Shown here: piece by piece, positions 24,119 to 35,155 of the stretch
How positions within the stretch are numbered: position 1 is the stretch's first letter
Layout of the letters: each line of letters starts with the position of its first letter
From: Bemisia tabaci
Lineage: Eukaryota; Arthropoda; Insecta; Hemiptera; Aleyrodidae
Reading direction: 5' to 3'
NCBI RefSeq assembly: GCF_918797505.1
Contig: NC_092793.1
Location: forward strand, 75,823,912-75,887,911
DNA: 64,000 bases
The notes under the pieces: model-generated
The model's input: only the letters and a program-made list of their open reading frames with translations
Databases searched by the model: none
What the model was told of the DNA's origin: nothing
Made by a program: the position numbers and the translations under genes

Positions 24119-25431
24119 GGTCTAGTCACTCTACAGTCTACAGTGGTCCATCCTGGCTGGATCTTCTTTTTGCCAATTGTGCGACAGCAGGGCGCCCAGA
24201 GCGGCACCCACCAGGCACCTTGCAAATAAATTAAGCCCCCATCTCGTCAGATTCGCGGAGATTGCAATCAATGTAGGATCGCTTTTCGTCGGCTTTGTGA
24301 GGCTAACGATAGTAGCGCCTGTCAGCTACTTGATCCCGGTCCGTCTTGTGTCTTAAGTTCTTAATTCAACCATCTTCGACGGAGACTCCATCCTGTGAGT
24401 TATGGCCCATTTACTGGAATCCTGAAAAGGTAAAGGAAATCACAGTTAGAAATTATCGGTTCCCGGCCCAGCTATGACCACTCCACCGATTGCGGTGCTC
24501 CGTCAAAGAGAGCAGATTTTTATCGAGGATTCGAACAAGTTAATATAGGTAAGAAATACTCAAAGCGCCATTATACTGAAGGTTATATTGTTAGTCGTTC
24601 CATGAACAGCTCTTTTCCGTAAAGATACTCTACCTATATCGTTTACTCTTTGAGTAAGGGTGGTTCAAGGATGCTTTTAACATAGCATTATGAAAAGGAA
24701 ATATTTTCTCGGAACTTGAATAAAATTCACAGTTTCACCTCGGAAATAGATCCTTACAGGGTATCACATTGCTTTGTCAATGCAAAATATATAAACTACT
24801 AAAGAAAATGTACAAATGTATTAATAAACTAAAAAACACTAGAAAAACAGGTAATCAATGCTAAAATAATATGTGTTTTTTAGCCTTGGTTACCCGTTTT
24901 CCTAGTGTTTTTCGGTTAAATGAATCGGACAATTATTTTCGTGTATTTTTGTATAAAAAATAAAATTAAATGAATTCCCTCTACGCTCCACAACTGCCAA
25001 AACGTTTTAATCTTGTGATGGTATGTTTGTCAACATTTTTGGGGGCAAATTTCCTAACTCTCCTCTGTTTTTGAAGGGAGAACTTCGGGGAACAACCTCA
25101 ATTTGCTTTTGCCAAATGGTTCCAATCGAGGTCCCACTCCACTTTGAATCCACCACTAGCTATGCTCCTATAATATGAACGTATTTATACCAAAAGGAAT
25201 TATGTCTCACACAAATCCTATGCACACAGTTCCTTTTAGCATAAATGCGTCCATATTTTGTCTGGGTAACGATGGAAACAAATGAAAAAAAGGATATCTC
25301 CCATAAATACGCCAACTGTCACTATTCACTGCAACGCTCAGCTGCTTAATCTGGTCGTGTCGCTGACCCTTAAATGAAGACTACTATGGATTTCCCATGT
25401 TCCCTCCTTTCAGACAGGTAACCGTGCATAG
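24119..25431. other. unassigned stretch with one hairpin
   Basis: AT-rich. 24831-24912 is an 82-base fold-back in which AAAAACACTAGAAAAACAGG (with TAATCAATGCTA) is mirrored by TAGCCTTGGTTA, CCCGTTTTCCTAGTGTTTTT. No gene seen. Confidence 0.5.
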
Positions 25432-25439
25432 GGCAATAT

Positions 25440-25835
25440 CAGAGTTGGGCGAAAAATTGACGCAATTAAATCGACTAACATTTCGATTGACCGAATAATT
25501 TGGGTATTAAAGTTGGCAACTAATCCGGAGACAAATAATTTAATCAATCGCCCCCCGGCAATTGACGAATAAATCGAGTGAGAAAATCGGCAACTAATTC
25601 GAAAAAAATAAATCGTCAATTGTCCCAAGACAATTGACGAATAATTCGAATTCTTAAATTTGGCAACTAATGTGAAAGGAAATAAGTTGATCAATCGCCG
25701 CATGACGATTGACGAATAAATCGGGGTTTTTAAACCGGCAACTAACCTAGCAGCAAATTAATCGTCAATCGTGCCATGACAATTGACGAATAATTCGAAT
25801 TTAAATAATTGTCAATCGTCTCCTACGATTGAAGC
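25440..25835. repeat. left subterminal array of (C/G)AATTGACGAATAA motifs
   Basis: About five copies of a motif near CAATTGACGAATAATTCG, alternating with GGCAACTAA spacers. The inverse motif (CGAATTATTCGTCAATT) recurs at the right end, 36790-37232. Clustered subterminal motifs of this kind are transposase-binding sites in several hAT elements; here that role is inferred. Confidence 0.75.
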
Positions 25836-25844
25836 AACCTTATG

Positions 25845-26640
25845 AGGATTCCCGTGGGAGTTTTCGGGAATTTTTCGGGAACGGAAAATTTTCTCGGGAA
25901 CCGTCGTTCCCGTTACGTAACTTACTCGGGAATCTTCGATCCCGTCTCGTATCGGATGCATGAGAATAATATCGATGGATGTGAGATGATTCTGATTTCA
26001 ATACCGCCATACTCCATGGCATGCTTGCGCCATGGGCACCATGGCACGCCGGCCGGCCACCGACCGACCGCGTTTCTTATCTCCCCTCAAAGCGTCCTTT
26101 CCTGGAGTCCGCCTCACATTCTCATTCAGCCTTCAATCGTGGGATCATTTTATACCTTTTTGACCGTTTGGAATCGTTTTGTTGTGAGAAGAGTTACAGT
26201 GCCTCCTCGCGTGGAACGAAACCAAAGAGGCGGATGACGGCGGGGACGGGATGAGAGACTTTCCCGAAAAATTTTCCCGGGAACCCTCGTTTCCATTACG
26301 TAGCTTATCAACCTTATCCGGGAATCATTGATCCCGCTTCGGGTGAAAATAATATCGATGGATGTCAGCTAGATGATTCGGACATCAATACCGCCATCGG
26401 CCATACTGCGTTGCGTACTTGCGTACCTGCTTCGCGCCGCCGCCCGCCCGCCCGCGCCGGCCGGCCTTCCTTGCCGCGTCTGTTATCTCCCTTCATAGCT
26501 TCCCTTCCTGAAGTCTGTCTCACATTCTCTTTCAGTCGGGCGTACATTTTACACCTTTTTGACTGATTGCGTTGGACTGGTTTTGTTGTGAGAAGAGTAA
26601 CAGTGCCGTCGCGTGAACCGAAACCTAGGTGAAACGGCAC
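25845..26640. repeat. GC-rich module, two tandem copies
   Basis: Each copy runs from CGGGAA-rich sequence through AATAATATCGATGGATGT, a CG-rich core, TTATCTCCC, TTTTTGACCGTTTGGAATCG or its variant, to TTTTGTTGTGAGAAGAGT. A single inverted copy lies at about 36275-36620. The open frames in it follow base composition and have no domain. Confidence 0.75.
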
Positions 26641-27385
26641 CTTATTATCCGGAGTTCCGGGCAAGTCGGCTCACTCACACCCGGTCCCCCCTCCTGGTCC
26701 ACGCTTGCCGGCTTCTCTTATCCTCATTCACTTTGTTTTCCTTATATTGATTTTGTTTTCCCTCGATCACGGATACCTTTTCGATCGAGTGTCAACTCTG
26801 TCACCTTCGTCCGTCGATCGCATCGCTCGCGCCCCTCAGATTTCCGTTCGCTCCCTGCCCATTCCGTTTCTCTCTGACTCCCTCATCCTCATACTAATGA
26901 ACTCGCCGCAGTTACTTCTCACGCATGAGTTTTGCATTCTTGATTGCCACCCTCACTTTTAGAATCTTGTCTGATAATGCCGGATTTTGCCTTACAATAT
27001 TTTCGACCGCTTCAGTTTTAATTTTAAAATTGTTTTCTCTAAAACAGGAGAGGTAACCGTTTCTTGCGCGGCATCTTCGGCTCCGTGAACCCCCCCCCCC
27101 CTCCCCATTTTACGGTGTCTTTGGATAAATCTTTTTGTAGAAAGGACTCTAATAATTAAAGCAGACGTGCCCCGAACTTTTTAAGGAACATGGTGTTCCA
27201 CAAGTCCCGCTCCCCCCCCCCCCTCTAACTTTTGAACGGTCACAGATAGAAAAACGAAACTTTGGGAATGTCTCTATCTCCAAGAGGGTGATATTTTAGG
27301 ATGGGGGGTTAACATTTTTGCCCCTCCCTCAGGAAGGGCGGGGGGGCCCCAACTTTTTTTTTTCAAATGGTAACCCCTATCTTGT

Positions 27386-27466
27386 CATGGACAGAATAGG
27401 ATGGAGACGCGTCACCTTGGAGGCCAAAGCCCACCCCGGGCTGTAGCGCCATTAGTAAGTAAGTAA
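27386..27466 (+). mobile_element. 5'-truncated LINE tail
   Basis: About 80 bp ending GGCTGTAGCGCCATTAGTAA followed by GTAAGTAA, the kind of short-repeat tail that ends several LINE families. The 15-mer TAACCCCTATCTTGT before it (27371-27385) recurs as TAATCCCTATCTTGT at 27990-28004, a target duplication with one mismatch. The opposite arm of the palindrome has this sequence only once. Confidence 0.6.
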
Positions 27467-27985
27467 GGGCCGTTCCTGTCAAATCATTCAACTAGTAGTT
27501 GACTGTCTGTTAAGGTTCAACTAGAGGTTGGTGTGTCTTGTCAATTTACAACTACTGGTTGAGAGGCTGTTAACGGGCTGATTTTCAACTGGTGCTTTTT
27601 CTGCCTGTTAGGATTCAACTAGGACTTCAGACAAAACATTCGTTCCGGTTCTTCGCGTTTCACTGGTTCACAAAGAGCCTGATTTAACTACCTGGGCTCG
27701 GTTTGCGGACCCCGCCACCCGCACCCTCCTCTTTGCAGGGGTTGTTCTGTCCTCTCGTTCAACTGCTAATTGAATTTTCGGCAAGGGTTCCCAGACATTA
27801 GAAACAACCTGATGAAGGATATGAGGGAACAAATCATGTTAATGCACTATTTGGCAAGTAGTCTTTGTTCAGTAACTAGAGGTTGAAAATCAGTGACAAG
27901 ACTCTCCTTCAGGTCGAACTGGAAGTTACCTTTAACTGGTAGTTCGTCAACTAGCAGTTGAGACCCGATTTGACAGGAACGGCCC
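27467..27985. mobile_element. 519-bp Harbinger-type MITE
   Basis: Both ends read GGGCCGTTCCTGTCAAATC in inverted orientation, flanked by TAA (27464-27466, 27986-27988). A 3-bp TWA duplication and GG-starting ends are typical of PIF/Harbinger. The interior repeats fold-back words such as CAACTAGTAGTTGA. It sits in the TAAG-rich tail of the LINE fragment. Confidence 0.9.
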
Positions 27986-29112
27986 TAAGTAATCCCTATC
28001 TTGTGATACATCATTGAAAAGCGCATTAAAAATTAAGAATTTTGGCGCAAACCTCAGATCAATATCTTGATTTCTATCCGAGTTGTGATAGGTCAATGGT
28101 CAAATTTGACCTATTTTCAAAAAATCATAACTCCGGCTCAAATTATCGTAAAGAAAAAAATAAAACGGGAAAATTTACCAAATTGTGTTCGCTTTTAAGA
28201 AAAAATCACAGAAATCACTTCGAACTAATTTTAAAGGGGGGGGGGGGAGGTCGGACCCCCAAATACGTCAATTTATAGGTCATTCGATTTTCCCACGGAA
28301 TGAGCCAATTTCCCCTAACTTTGCCTCAACATTATCTCAGTAAGGTCAAAATCAGTTCAACATTACGTTTGCAAGTCCCCAAATTTCGGGATGAGTTCAA
28401 ATAAACGAAATTAAGGTGATTAAATTTGACCGTTTACATTTCGTTTATTTGAACTTATCCCGAAATTTGGGGACTTGCAAACGTAATGTTGAACTGATTT
28501 TGACCTTACTGAGATAATGTTGAGGCAAAGTTAGGGGAAATTGGCTCATTCCGTGGGAAAATCGAATGACCTATAAATTGACGTATTTGGGGTCCGACCT
28601 CCCCCCCCCCCTTTAAAATTAGTTCGAAGTGATTTCTGTGATTTTTTCTTAAAAGCGAACACAATTTGGTAAATTTTCCCGTTTTATTTTTTTCTTTACG
28701 ATAATTTGAGCCGGAGTTATGATTTTTTGAAAATAGGTCAAATTTGACCATTGACCTATCACAACTCGGATAGAAATCAAGATATTGATCTGCGGTTTGC
28801 GCCAAAATTCTTAATTTTTAATGCGCTTTTCAATGATGTATCACCAGATAGGAGTTACCATTTGAAAAAAAGAGAGTTGGGGGCCCCCCGCCCTTCCTGA
28901 GAGAGAGGCAAAAATGTTGACCCCCCCCCCCCTAAAATATCGTCCTCTTTGAGATAGAGACATTCCCAAAGTTTCGTTTTTCTATCTGTGACCGTTCAAA
29001 AGTTAGAGGGGGGGGGGGGAGCCGGACTTTTGAAACACCATGTATTAAAAACTCCTTACAAAGTTCGGGACATCTCTGCTCTGATTATTAAAGTCAAAAG
29101 TTAGAAGGGGGG

Positions 29113-30761
29113 GAGCAGGACTTTTGGAACACCCTGTATACATGTGGCTCTGTACTTCCTGACGGAGATCGGAAATTATTTTTGGAAAGATTATTAGACT
29201 CCGAAAAATACATCTATATAATCATCTCCCCCCCCCCTCATCACATGTCCCAGCATCATGCGCTCTCAACAGTTATACTAGAACAATCAGAATCTTTGGT
29301 CTTGTTTAAACGTATGCTTTTGCCCTTCTTTCAACAATACTTAAACAGAGGCGGAGAATGTATATAGAATGTGCGAATATACGGGATACACTGTTTCAAC
29401 TTCTGAGCCGCTTGTATCTTCAGAGTTGAAGGCGAACTTAATTCTTCACTCCCGTTTTCAATTAATCAGATCTGATGGCAAGATGAGGGAGGGGGGGGGG
29501 CTACATTCTTTCTTTTGCATTTATCTAAATGCCAATATCAGAATTGTTTTCTCCGGGGAGAATCGAGTAAAGGTTACCGAACGTTTCACTGAGGAGGTCA
29601 GTAAAAAACTAAAAGTTAAAAATTGAAATGACTTGATTTTCAGACTCTAGCTACACTAAAATGCAGGATACGACAATTTCAACTCCCGAACCGGTCGGAA
29701 TGCATTCGCATGGTTGCAAGTTTAATCAATTTCAAAATCCCCCCTCTTTCCCTGACTTTTCTCTGTAGTTTTAATAAAGAGTTGCAAAATCAGGAGGTAA
29801 GCGCAAGGAGCCGTCATCCAATGCTCAAAAATAGTAGAGAGAAGAGACCTAAAGTAAGACCACACTTAATCAAGACCTTTCACCAGATTTCATCCGTAAA
29901 ATACTGTAAAAAAAGGGTTGTATAAGATCGAAATCTTAACTATTCTCCGAGGAGCCTCCTTGAGTAGGGGAGGATAATTTGCGTAATACTGCCCTTCTCG
30001 ATTACAAACGATACAGCTTGTCCTATCTCTAAACCTACCGCACGCCAATTAAAAGGGTCTCTGGAGGTGCCAAATGCCTCAGAACATTTTTGGCTGCATC
30101 TTGAGGGACTTTCCACGGCTAAAATACATATAGTATTTTTAAAGAAAACACGTACAAACGAAAAAGATTCTAAAAGGCAGGAAGAACCAAACATGTTGCT
30201 ATTGTTGCCTTCTTAAAGATCCATAGAAACTCCTTGAGCAGGTTTTCAGTGGTGCCTCAAAAAATTTTGAGACGACTGCAGCCTGATGAATAGCTAGAAT
30301 TGTCAAATGCCGTCATTTTAAACAACTACTAGGACTTTATTAGTTTCAATTCTTGAAGAAAAGCGCGAACCAAAGTGTTCGATCCCGATCGAACAAACTT
30401 AGAGCAATTTTAGGAAATTTCATCATACTCATTTTTATCCCCCCCCCCCCCTCACTCTTGAGGATCCTCTCACCGACCCATCACGTTGCGCGCCCGCGGT
30501 AACTAATAAATTATTCCAAATTTGCACACCTTGACCCGCCTCCCAGATTTGTGCGTCCTTAAAGGTGTCCTTTACCTTCTATTAAATTGAAAGTGCTCTT
30601 CCTAACCATTGAATCACTCGCCTTAAATACCTTTTTCATGTTTCCAACCTTTCCTTCATAATTATCTTCAAATTTATCTCCATTACATCCATATTTCTTC
30701 GCAACCATGAGTCCCATCCATATGCAAATTTTCCAAATTTTCACTTTCTTTAGCTTCGGTT
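29113..30761. other. unassigned interior of the large element
   Basis: Several G or C homopolymers (for example 29229-29236, 29493-29500, 30440-30451). No recognisable gene. A T-rich tract ending TTTCACTTTCTTTAG at about 30751 resembles a splice acceptor. Confidence 0.4.
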
Positions 30762-31229
30762 CTCTGATGGACCCCCAAAACCATATATATTCTGGAAGTA
30801 CTCATTAAGCCCGACCTGCTCAAACCTTTATCGACCAATAAAGTTCAAATTTCAACATTCAACTCCAGCTTTCAAAGTCCACGGCAAACACAGATCCGCT
30901 CCCCCTGGAGCCCCCCACCTAGCGGCCGTCCCCGCTCTGTTCCTTTTGGCTCTTGCGCGGCGCTCAAGACGTCAGCCGCTCGCCCCTTCGAGTCACTTGC
31001 ATCCAGCACGCTGAAGAAGACGGACCCGGACCTCACCACGGAAGCAGCTCTCTCCCGGATCAAGAATCGCTACCCGACGCCCCTGCTAAGGTGGAGTACT
31101 TGGACTAGGATTAGGATTCTGGCTCTCCTACGTTGGAAAGGACACCTTCCCGCCAAATGCAAGTCCCGTCAACCGACGGTCTACACGAAGCAAAGTGATC
31201 ACCTGGTGCCTGCCCGCTGTATGAAGTAA
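30762..31229 (+). other. long open frame without ATG, unknown
   Basis: From the TGA ending near 30761 to the TAA at 31227-31229 one plus-strand frame stays open for about 155 codons. It contains segments such as LIKPDLLKPLSTNKV, STLKKTDPDLTTEAALSRIK and RWKGHLPAKCKSRQPTVY. Its only ATG is next to the last codon, so it could be translated only as part of a spliced exon. A splice-acceptor-like sequence lies just upstream, and another (TTTTTCTCTTTACAG) follows at about 31358. The region is GC-rich, other frames are also partly open, and I recognise no domain. It could be a relic exon of the large element or a chance frame. Confidence 0.2.
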
Positions 31230-31377
31230 ACCGACGTCATCTCATCCCGGTTCTCTGAAGTCCAGCTTGGCTCACTCCAGTAATCTCTGCGCAGTGATGA
31301 AAGGTATGCCACAAGCGCTGCCTCATCACCCTACGTATTAATATTTTTCTCTTTACAGGTTTAATTCACTCTTCACC

Positions 31378-31669
31378 ACAGGTGCATCGCCTGTCCTGCT
31401 TTTGGGCTATCCCAAAAAAGTACACTCCTCTAATTGCATGCCACGTTCACTATTCCGATAGTGAAGGTTTCATGCAATTAGCCGACTTGCTTTAATAAGC
31501 ACCTTCTGTGCCTATTAGAACGTATTATTCAATTATCTCATTTAATATTCCAAAATTTCTCATTGTCCCCATCTCAACCTAACCCCTAAATTGTGGAATT
31601 GAAACACTCTCGTTTTCAATCTCCCTCAATTTAGTGGCATGCTTTAATGCAAATCTTCTATTTGCATTA
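31378..31669 (+). other. array of hairpins in three related pairs
   Basis: Consecutive perfect or near-perfect stems: 31378-31394; 31400-31417 (TTTTGGG ctat CCCAAAA); 31430-31481 (11-bp outer and 8-bp inner stem, TCCG loop); 31493-31517 (CTTCT loop); 31586-31634 (8-bp outer and 7-bp inner stem); 31645-31669 (10-bp stem, CTTCT loop). Each pair has a first hairpin, then a TGCTTT link, then a second hairpin; the second and third pairs are followed by AGAACGT. The stems differ in sequence between pairs but stay complementary. Function is unknown. Confidence 0.7.
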
Positions 31670-31880
31670 GAACGTCCTTTTCTTTCCCCCTTTCGGTCAA
31701 TCATTTATTTTAGTCACTTTTTCACCTCTCAGCTCTTTTCTCTCTTTTCTGGTTTGCTTCTTTTTCCTCAAAACAAGCTGGTCCCTCGGTTTTAATTTAT
31801 GCCCCCCTCTTTTCTGTTTCGCTCCTTTCTCATATCCAATTTTTTCTCCTCCTCTTCTTTTTTTCTAAGTTTTTCCCCTT
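31670..31880 (+). other. pyrimidine-rich tract
   Basis: About 200 bases dominated by C and T on the plus strand, directly after the hairpin array. No coding frame. Confidence 0.7.
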
Positions 31881-32742
31881 TATATCGCTCACCAAAGCAC
31901 GGCATATTTAAGTAACTTCTCTAGAATATGTAGAGAGGTAACCTAAAGTTGTCTCCACTTGTGCTAACTGGTGCGATTTTTTTAAAATGAAGGTTTTTAG
32001 GAGAAACCGATCTATTTTTATGAAAAATAGATATCCAGCTGCTACCTTGTGTAGAATGAATCAGGATGGCTCGGAAAAAAAATGTAATTTGAGGGCTACA
32101 GTGCTCATGGAGTTTTCTAAAAAGTGGCACAGGCAAGAACTCTGAGTGCCAATTTTATGATACAGGAGAGGTTCAAAACGCTATTGAAATCAGCATTTTA
32201 TAGGTCAGAAAATACCTATTAGAGTACTTACACAGTTTACGACGCTGTCAAGGTGACTTAAATTTTTTTTTTCAATTATACTAAGTGTAGTTTATGATCC
32301 ATACATTATCAATTTTCACTCGAAAAAAAATTTTCCCCCAAGTTCAGAAAAACGAATTTTTACTAGTCAGAGCAGGGGTGCCCCAAATTCATTAAAGAGT
32401 TTTTGAATACTCGCAGCTCTGCTCTTTCCAATGATGAAGGAAAATGATCTTTGGAGAGAAATTTAGTATCCAAAATATGCATATTTATAAGAGGGAGTAC
32501 TCGTGGAGATCAGGGAAAACTTGAATCACCTATAAAAGTCAGGGAATTGGAAAACAATTTGGAGAGTCAGCGAAATTCTCAAGGCTGCGGCTTAACAGCT
32601 GAAACCTCCGTTGCACGCCGGCACCACACGTCAGCCTTGCCGAGTTTTCCAGAATTTTTTCCCGTAAAGCGAGTGTCTAGGGTTCTGAATACGAGATTTG
32701 TGCGCTAGTTCAACATGAGGGGATCTAAATATTAACACCTTA
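31881..32742. other. unassigned stretch
   Basis: AT-rich, no gene or repeat copy recognised. Confidence 0.4.
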
Positions 32743-32751
32743 TCTGCTCTT

Positions 32752-33468
32752 AGTGGCGGATTCAGGGGGAGGGGGGGCATAATGGCACCCCCCCCCCCCC
32801 CTGGTCGAAAAAGGTAAAAAAAAAGGAGGAAAGAGGATTGCTTGGGAGGTAGGGGAAGAAAAATTGCTCCTAGAAATTTACTGAAATGGTTTGTTTCCAA
32901 GAAACATTGTTTACTCTAATGATCCTATGCATTTTTGTCCATGTTTTATTAATACTGGACACCAAAGAAATGAGGGGCTTGGAAGACAAGGCAAATAAGA
33001 GCAATTTTTGAAAAATGTGAGGTGTTAATGATGTCAAGTAATACTAGTTTTCATGCATATTTTGTGAAAAATTCCTTCCCAAATTCAAATTTTTAAGCAT
33101 CAAAAAGTCTATTTAAACTTTCTTTCCGCCATAAGGATCAATAATATTTTGACATTTCAAACACGTTTACCGAGATAGTAAAAACTACACTGATACGCCC
33201 TGTCGTCCAAGCCCCACAATAAGCAATATGGTACAATAAAATTATGCTAAAAGAGGTATTATTCGTAAATCTTCAACTTTCAAACAATGCACCAAGTACA
33301 TGTTAAAACTGCTTGAAATTCACTCTGGCTGAGTTTATTTTGATAAAATTTTCAGGGGAGGCCTCCCGGTATCCCTTGCTTTGAGGAACGTCCCTCGGAC
33401 TCCCCCCCCCCTCCTCCACTCGACATTAGCAAATCCCCCCCTTCCGAATAACTCTGGATCTGCTATGG
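32752..33468. mobile_element. 717-bp hAT-like element (AGTGGCGGATTCAGGGG end)
   Basis: The left end AGTGGCGGATTCAGGGGGAG and the inverse right end CCATAGCAGATCCAGAG are similar but diverged. The 9-mer TCTGCTCTT flanks it exactly (32743-32751, 33469-33477). Both ends lead into G or C homopolymers. Confidence 0.7.
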
Positions 33469-33477
33469 TCTGCTCTT

Positions 33478-34449
33478 GATTATTGTTATCCACCCTCTCT
33501 TCTAATTTTTCTTATTCAGGCATAGAATCATTTACAATATTTCTAGGCATGACAATTTTCCTGTTTGGGTTATTTGCAAGTATCAACCCCATGCATACAT
33601 TTGCAGTGCTTCAAAGTTTTCATCATTATTTTTAAAGTAACCTTTTCCTTTTTTTCTGTAAAAATTCAAGGAAATGTCAAAGAATTTCAGCGCCAGATTT
33701 TTTAATGGGACAGTCCCATTTCTGTCGCTGAGAATTTTTTGAATCGTATAAGTTTGCTGAAAAACCATGTTTCTGCGTTTAAAACAGGATAGGATAGAGA
33801 TTGTCAAACTGCGCAGTTTCGCAGTCACAGATATATCTTATAATTTTTAAAGAGACGCCCCCCCCCCCCCACTTCTTGTGTAGGCAGTAATACATTCGAA
33901 GCATCAGTCAGTTTTTTTTTTATTTTTTATGTAACACGGGAGGTGGGAACGGGGGCAGTAATAGATGGCAAAGATCGGGATGGTCGCAACTCATGAGGCG
34001 CTAGGACGATGCGCGGCAACAGCCGAGACCATTCGTTTTTACAAAGAAAATTTATAGTGAGCTTCAGTTGAACAGTGGCGTGGGATCTTGAATGAGGAAG
34101 GAGACGTGGCCGGCAAGAGTGAGAATAAAGAACTAAAGATAGTCGGCAGTACCGTCACCGAGAGTCCGAGAAGAGCTTCGGTCGAACGGTGGAGTGGATG
34201 AAGATTTCGAATGAGGAAGGGGATGGAGGCAGCAAGGATGAGGAAGGGACTAGATATAGTCGGCAGTAGCAGTACCGTCACTGAGATAAAAGGCTCATGA
34301 AACAATAGCGAGGCAAGGAGCACTGGAACACGGCAGGGGTCAAATCAAATACCGGACTGAAGAAAACTCTAAATTCTGTGATATGAGGAGAACTGAACGG
34401 GGGCGAGATAAGGACGGCTCGACGTGCGAGGGTGTGCGTGAATGCATGC
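33478..34449. other. unassigned, with a two-copy tandem repeat
   Basis: 34057-34161 and 34169-34284 are diverged tandem copies (shared words AATGAGGAAGG, TAGTCGGCAGTA, GTACCGTCAC). A C homopolymer is at 33857-33870. No gene seen. Confidence 0.5.
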
Positions 34450-34762
34450 AATACGGGGGCCGACCATAGATGTGGATTCGATCGACATGAATCAATAGAA
34501 AAATAAAAACGTGAACCGATCGACGTGATTAATCGACAAAATGCGATCGATTCACGGGTTTGTCGACCGATTCACGTTTTTATTCTTCGATCAATTTATG
34601 TCGATCGAATCGACACTGGTTTTTTAAAAATTTGTCGATCGAATCGACACTGGTTTTTTAATAATTTGTCGATCGAATCGATGTAGATAGATTCACGTCG
34701 ATCGATTCACGTTTTTAATTTTTGATCGATTCATGTCGATCGAATCCATACCTACTCCGTAT
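34450..34762. mobile_element. CGATCGA-rich fold-back element
   Basis: GTGGATTCGATCGACATGAA is mirrored by TTCATGTCGATCGAATCCA, and the interior repeats GTCGATCGAATCGA and CGATTCACGTTTTT many times in both orientations. CAATACGG at the left and CCGTATTG at the right may be the outer ends. No target duplication was found, so the limits are approximate. Confidence 0.65.
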
Positions 34763-34765
34763 TGA

Positions 34766-34948
34766 GATTGGGAGGTAGAGCAGCTTGTCTGGTATGGTCA
34801 TGTTCAACGAATGGCGGATGATAGGTTGCCTAAGAAGGTACTAGATTGGGTTCCTCCTGGGAGAAGACGTAGAGGACGCCCAGCAAAATCGTGGATTGGT
34901 GGCATTCAAGATGAAATCACAAGATGCCATTTACCAGATGACCTCTAA
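34766..34948 (+). pseudogene. C-terminal fragment of a LINE reverse transcriptase
   Basis: A 60-codon frame ending at TAA (34946-34948) reads DWEVEQLVWYGHVQRMADDR, then LPKKVLDWVPPGRRRRGRPA, then KSWIGGIQDEI. The order WxGHVxRM, DRLPKKV.EW.PPG, RRRRGRP, W...I is the well-known C-terminal end of arthropod LINE ORF2 proteins, downstream of the reverse-transcriptase domain. A stop lies just upstream, so the copy is 5'-truncated and cannot make an active enzyme. It abuts the CGATCGA-rich element and lies inside the 11.8-kb structure. AAATAAAT about 40 bases downstream could be the LINE's polyadenylation signal. Confidence 0.85.
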
Positions 34949-35155
34949 TTGATCGATCGCTCTGATAAAGAAACTGAAATAAATAGACGAGAATCGAGAC
35001 ATGGTCTTTTCATGGTTTGCATGGTTAAATTATTTTTTTGTTGTGGGAGGGGGGGGGGGGGGGAGCGAGTGCATGGAATGATTTTCGGTGATTCTAAGTA
35101 AACAAAACACATGGTAATAATATAATTAAGAGACAGAGCTGCAACACTATGATAC

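Larger units (their letters stand above)
27130..29112. repeat. 2-kb palindrome, left arm interrupted
   Basis: The arms meet at a spacer of about 25 bases near 28412-28436. The right arm is about 676 bp; the left arm is the same length once the 604-bp insertion (27386-27989) is removed. The inner 400 bp of the arms are almost identical, so both encode the same spurious frame. The outer ends carry AGGTGTTCCAAAAGTCC-like sequence with C or G homopolymers. Confidence 0.93.

Noticed and set aside
25842..26877. Overlapping frames of 77-131 codons in the GC-rich module
   Set aside because: They lie in the duplicated terminal module, occur in several frames at once, and are not preserved between its copies.
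28042..28805. Two near-identical frames (plus at 28042, minus at 28506) that look like a conserved gene pair
   Set aside because: They are the two arms of the same palindrome; similarity comes from the inverted repeat and no domain is recognised.
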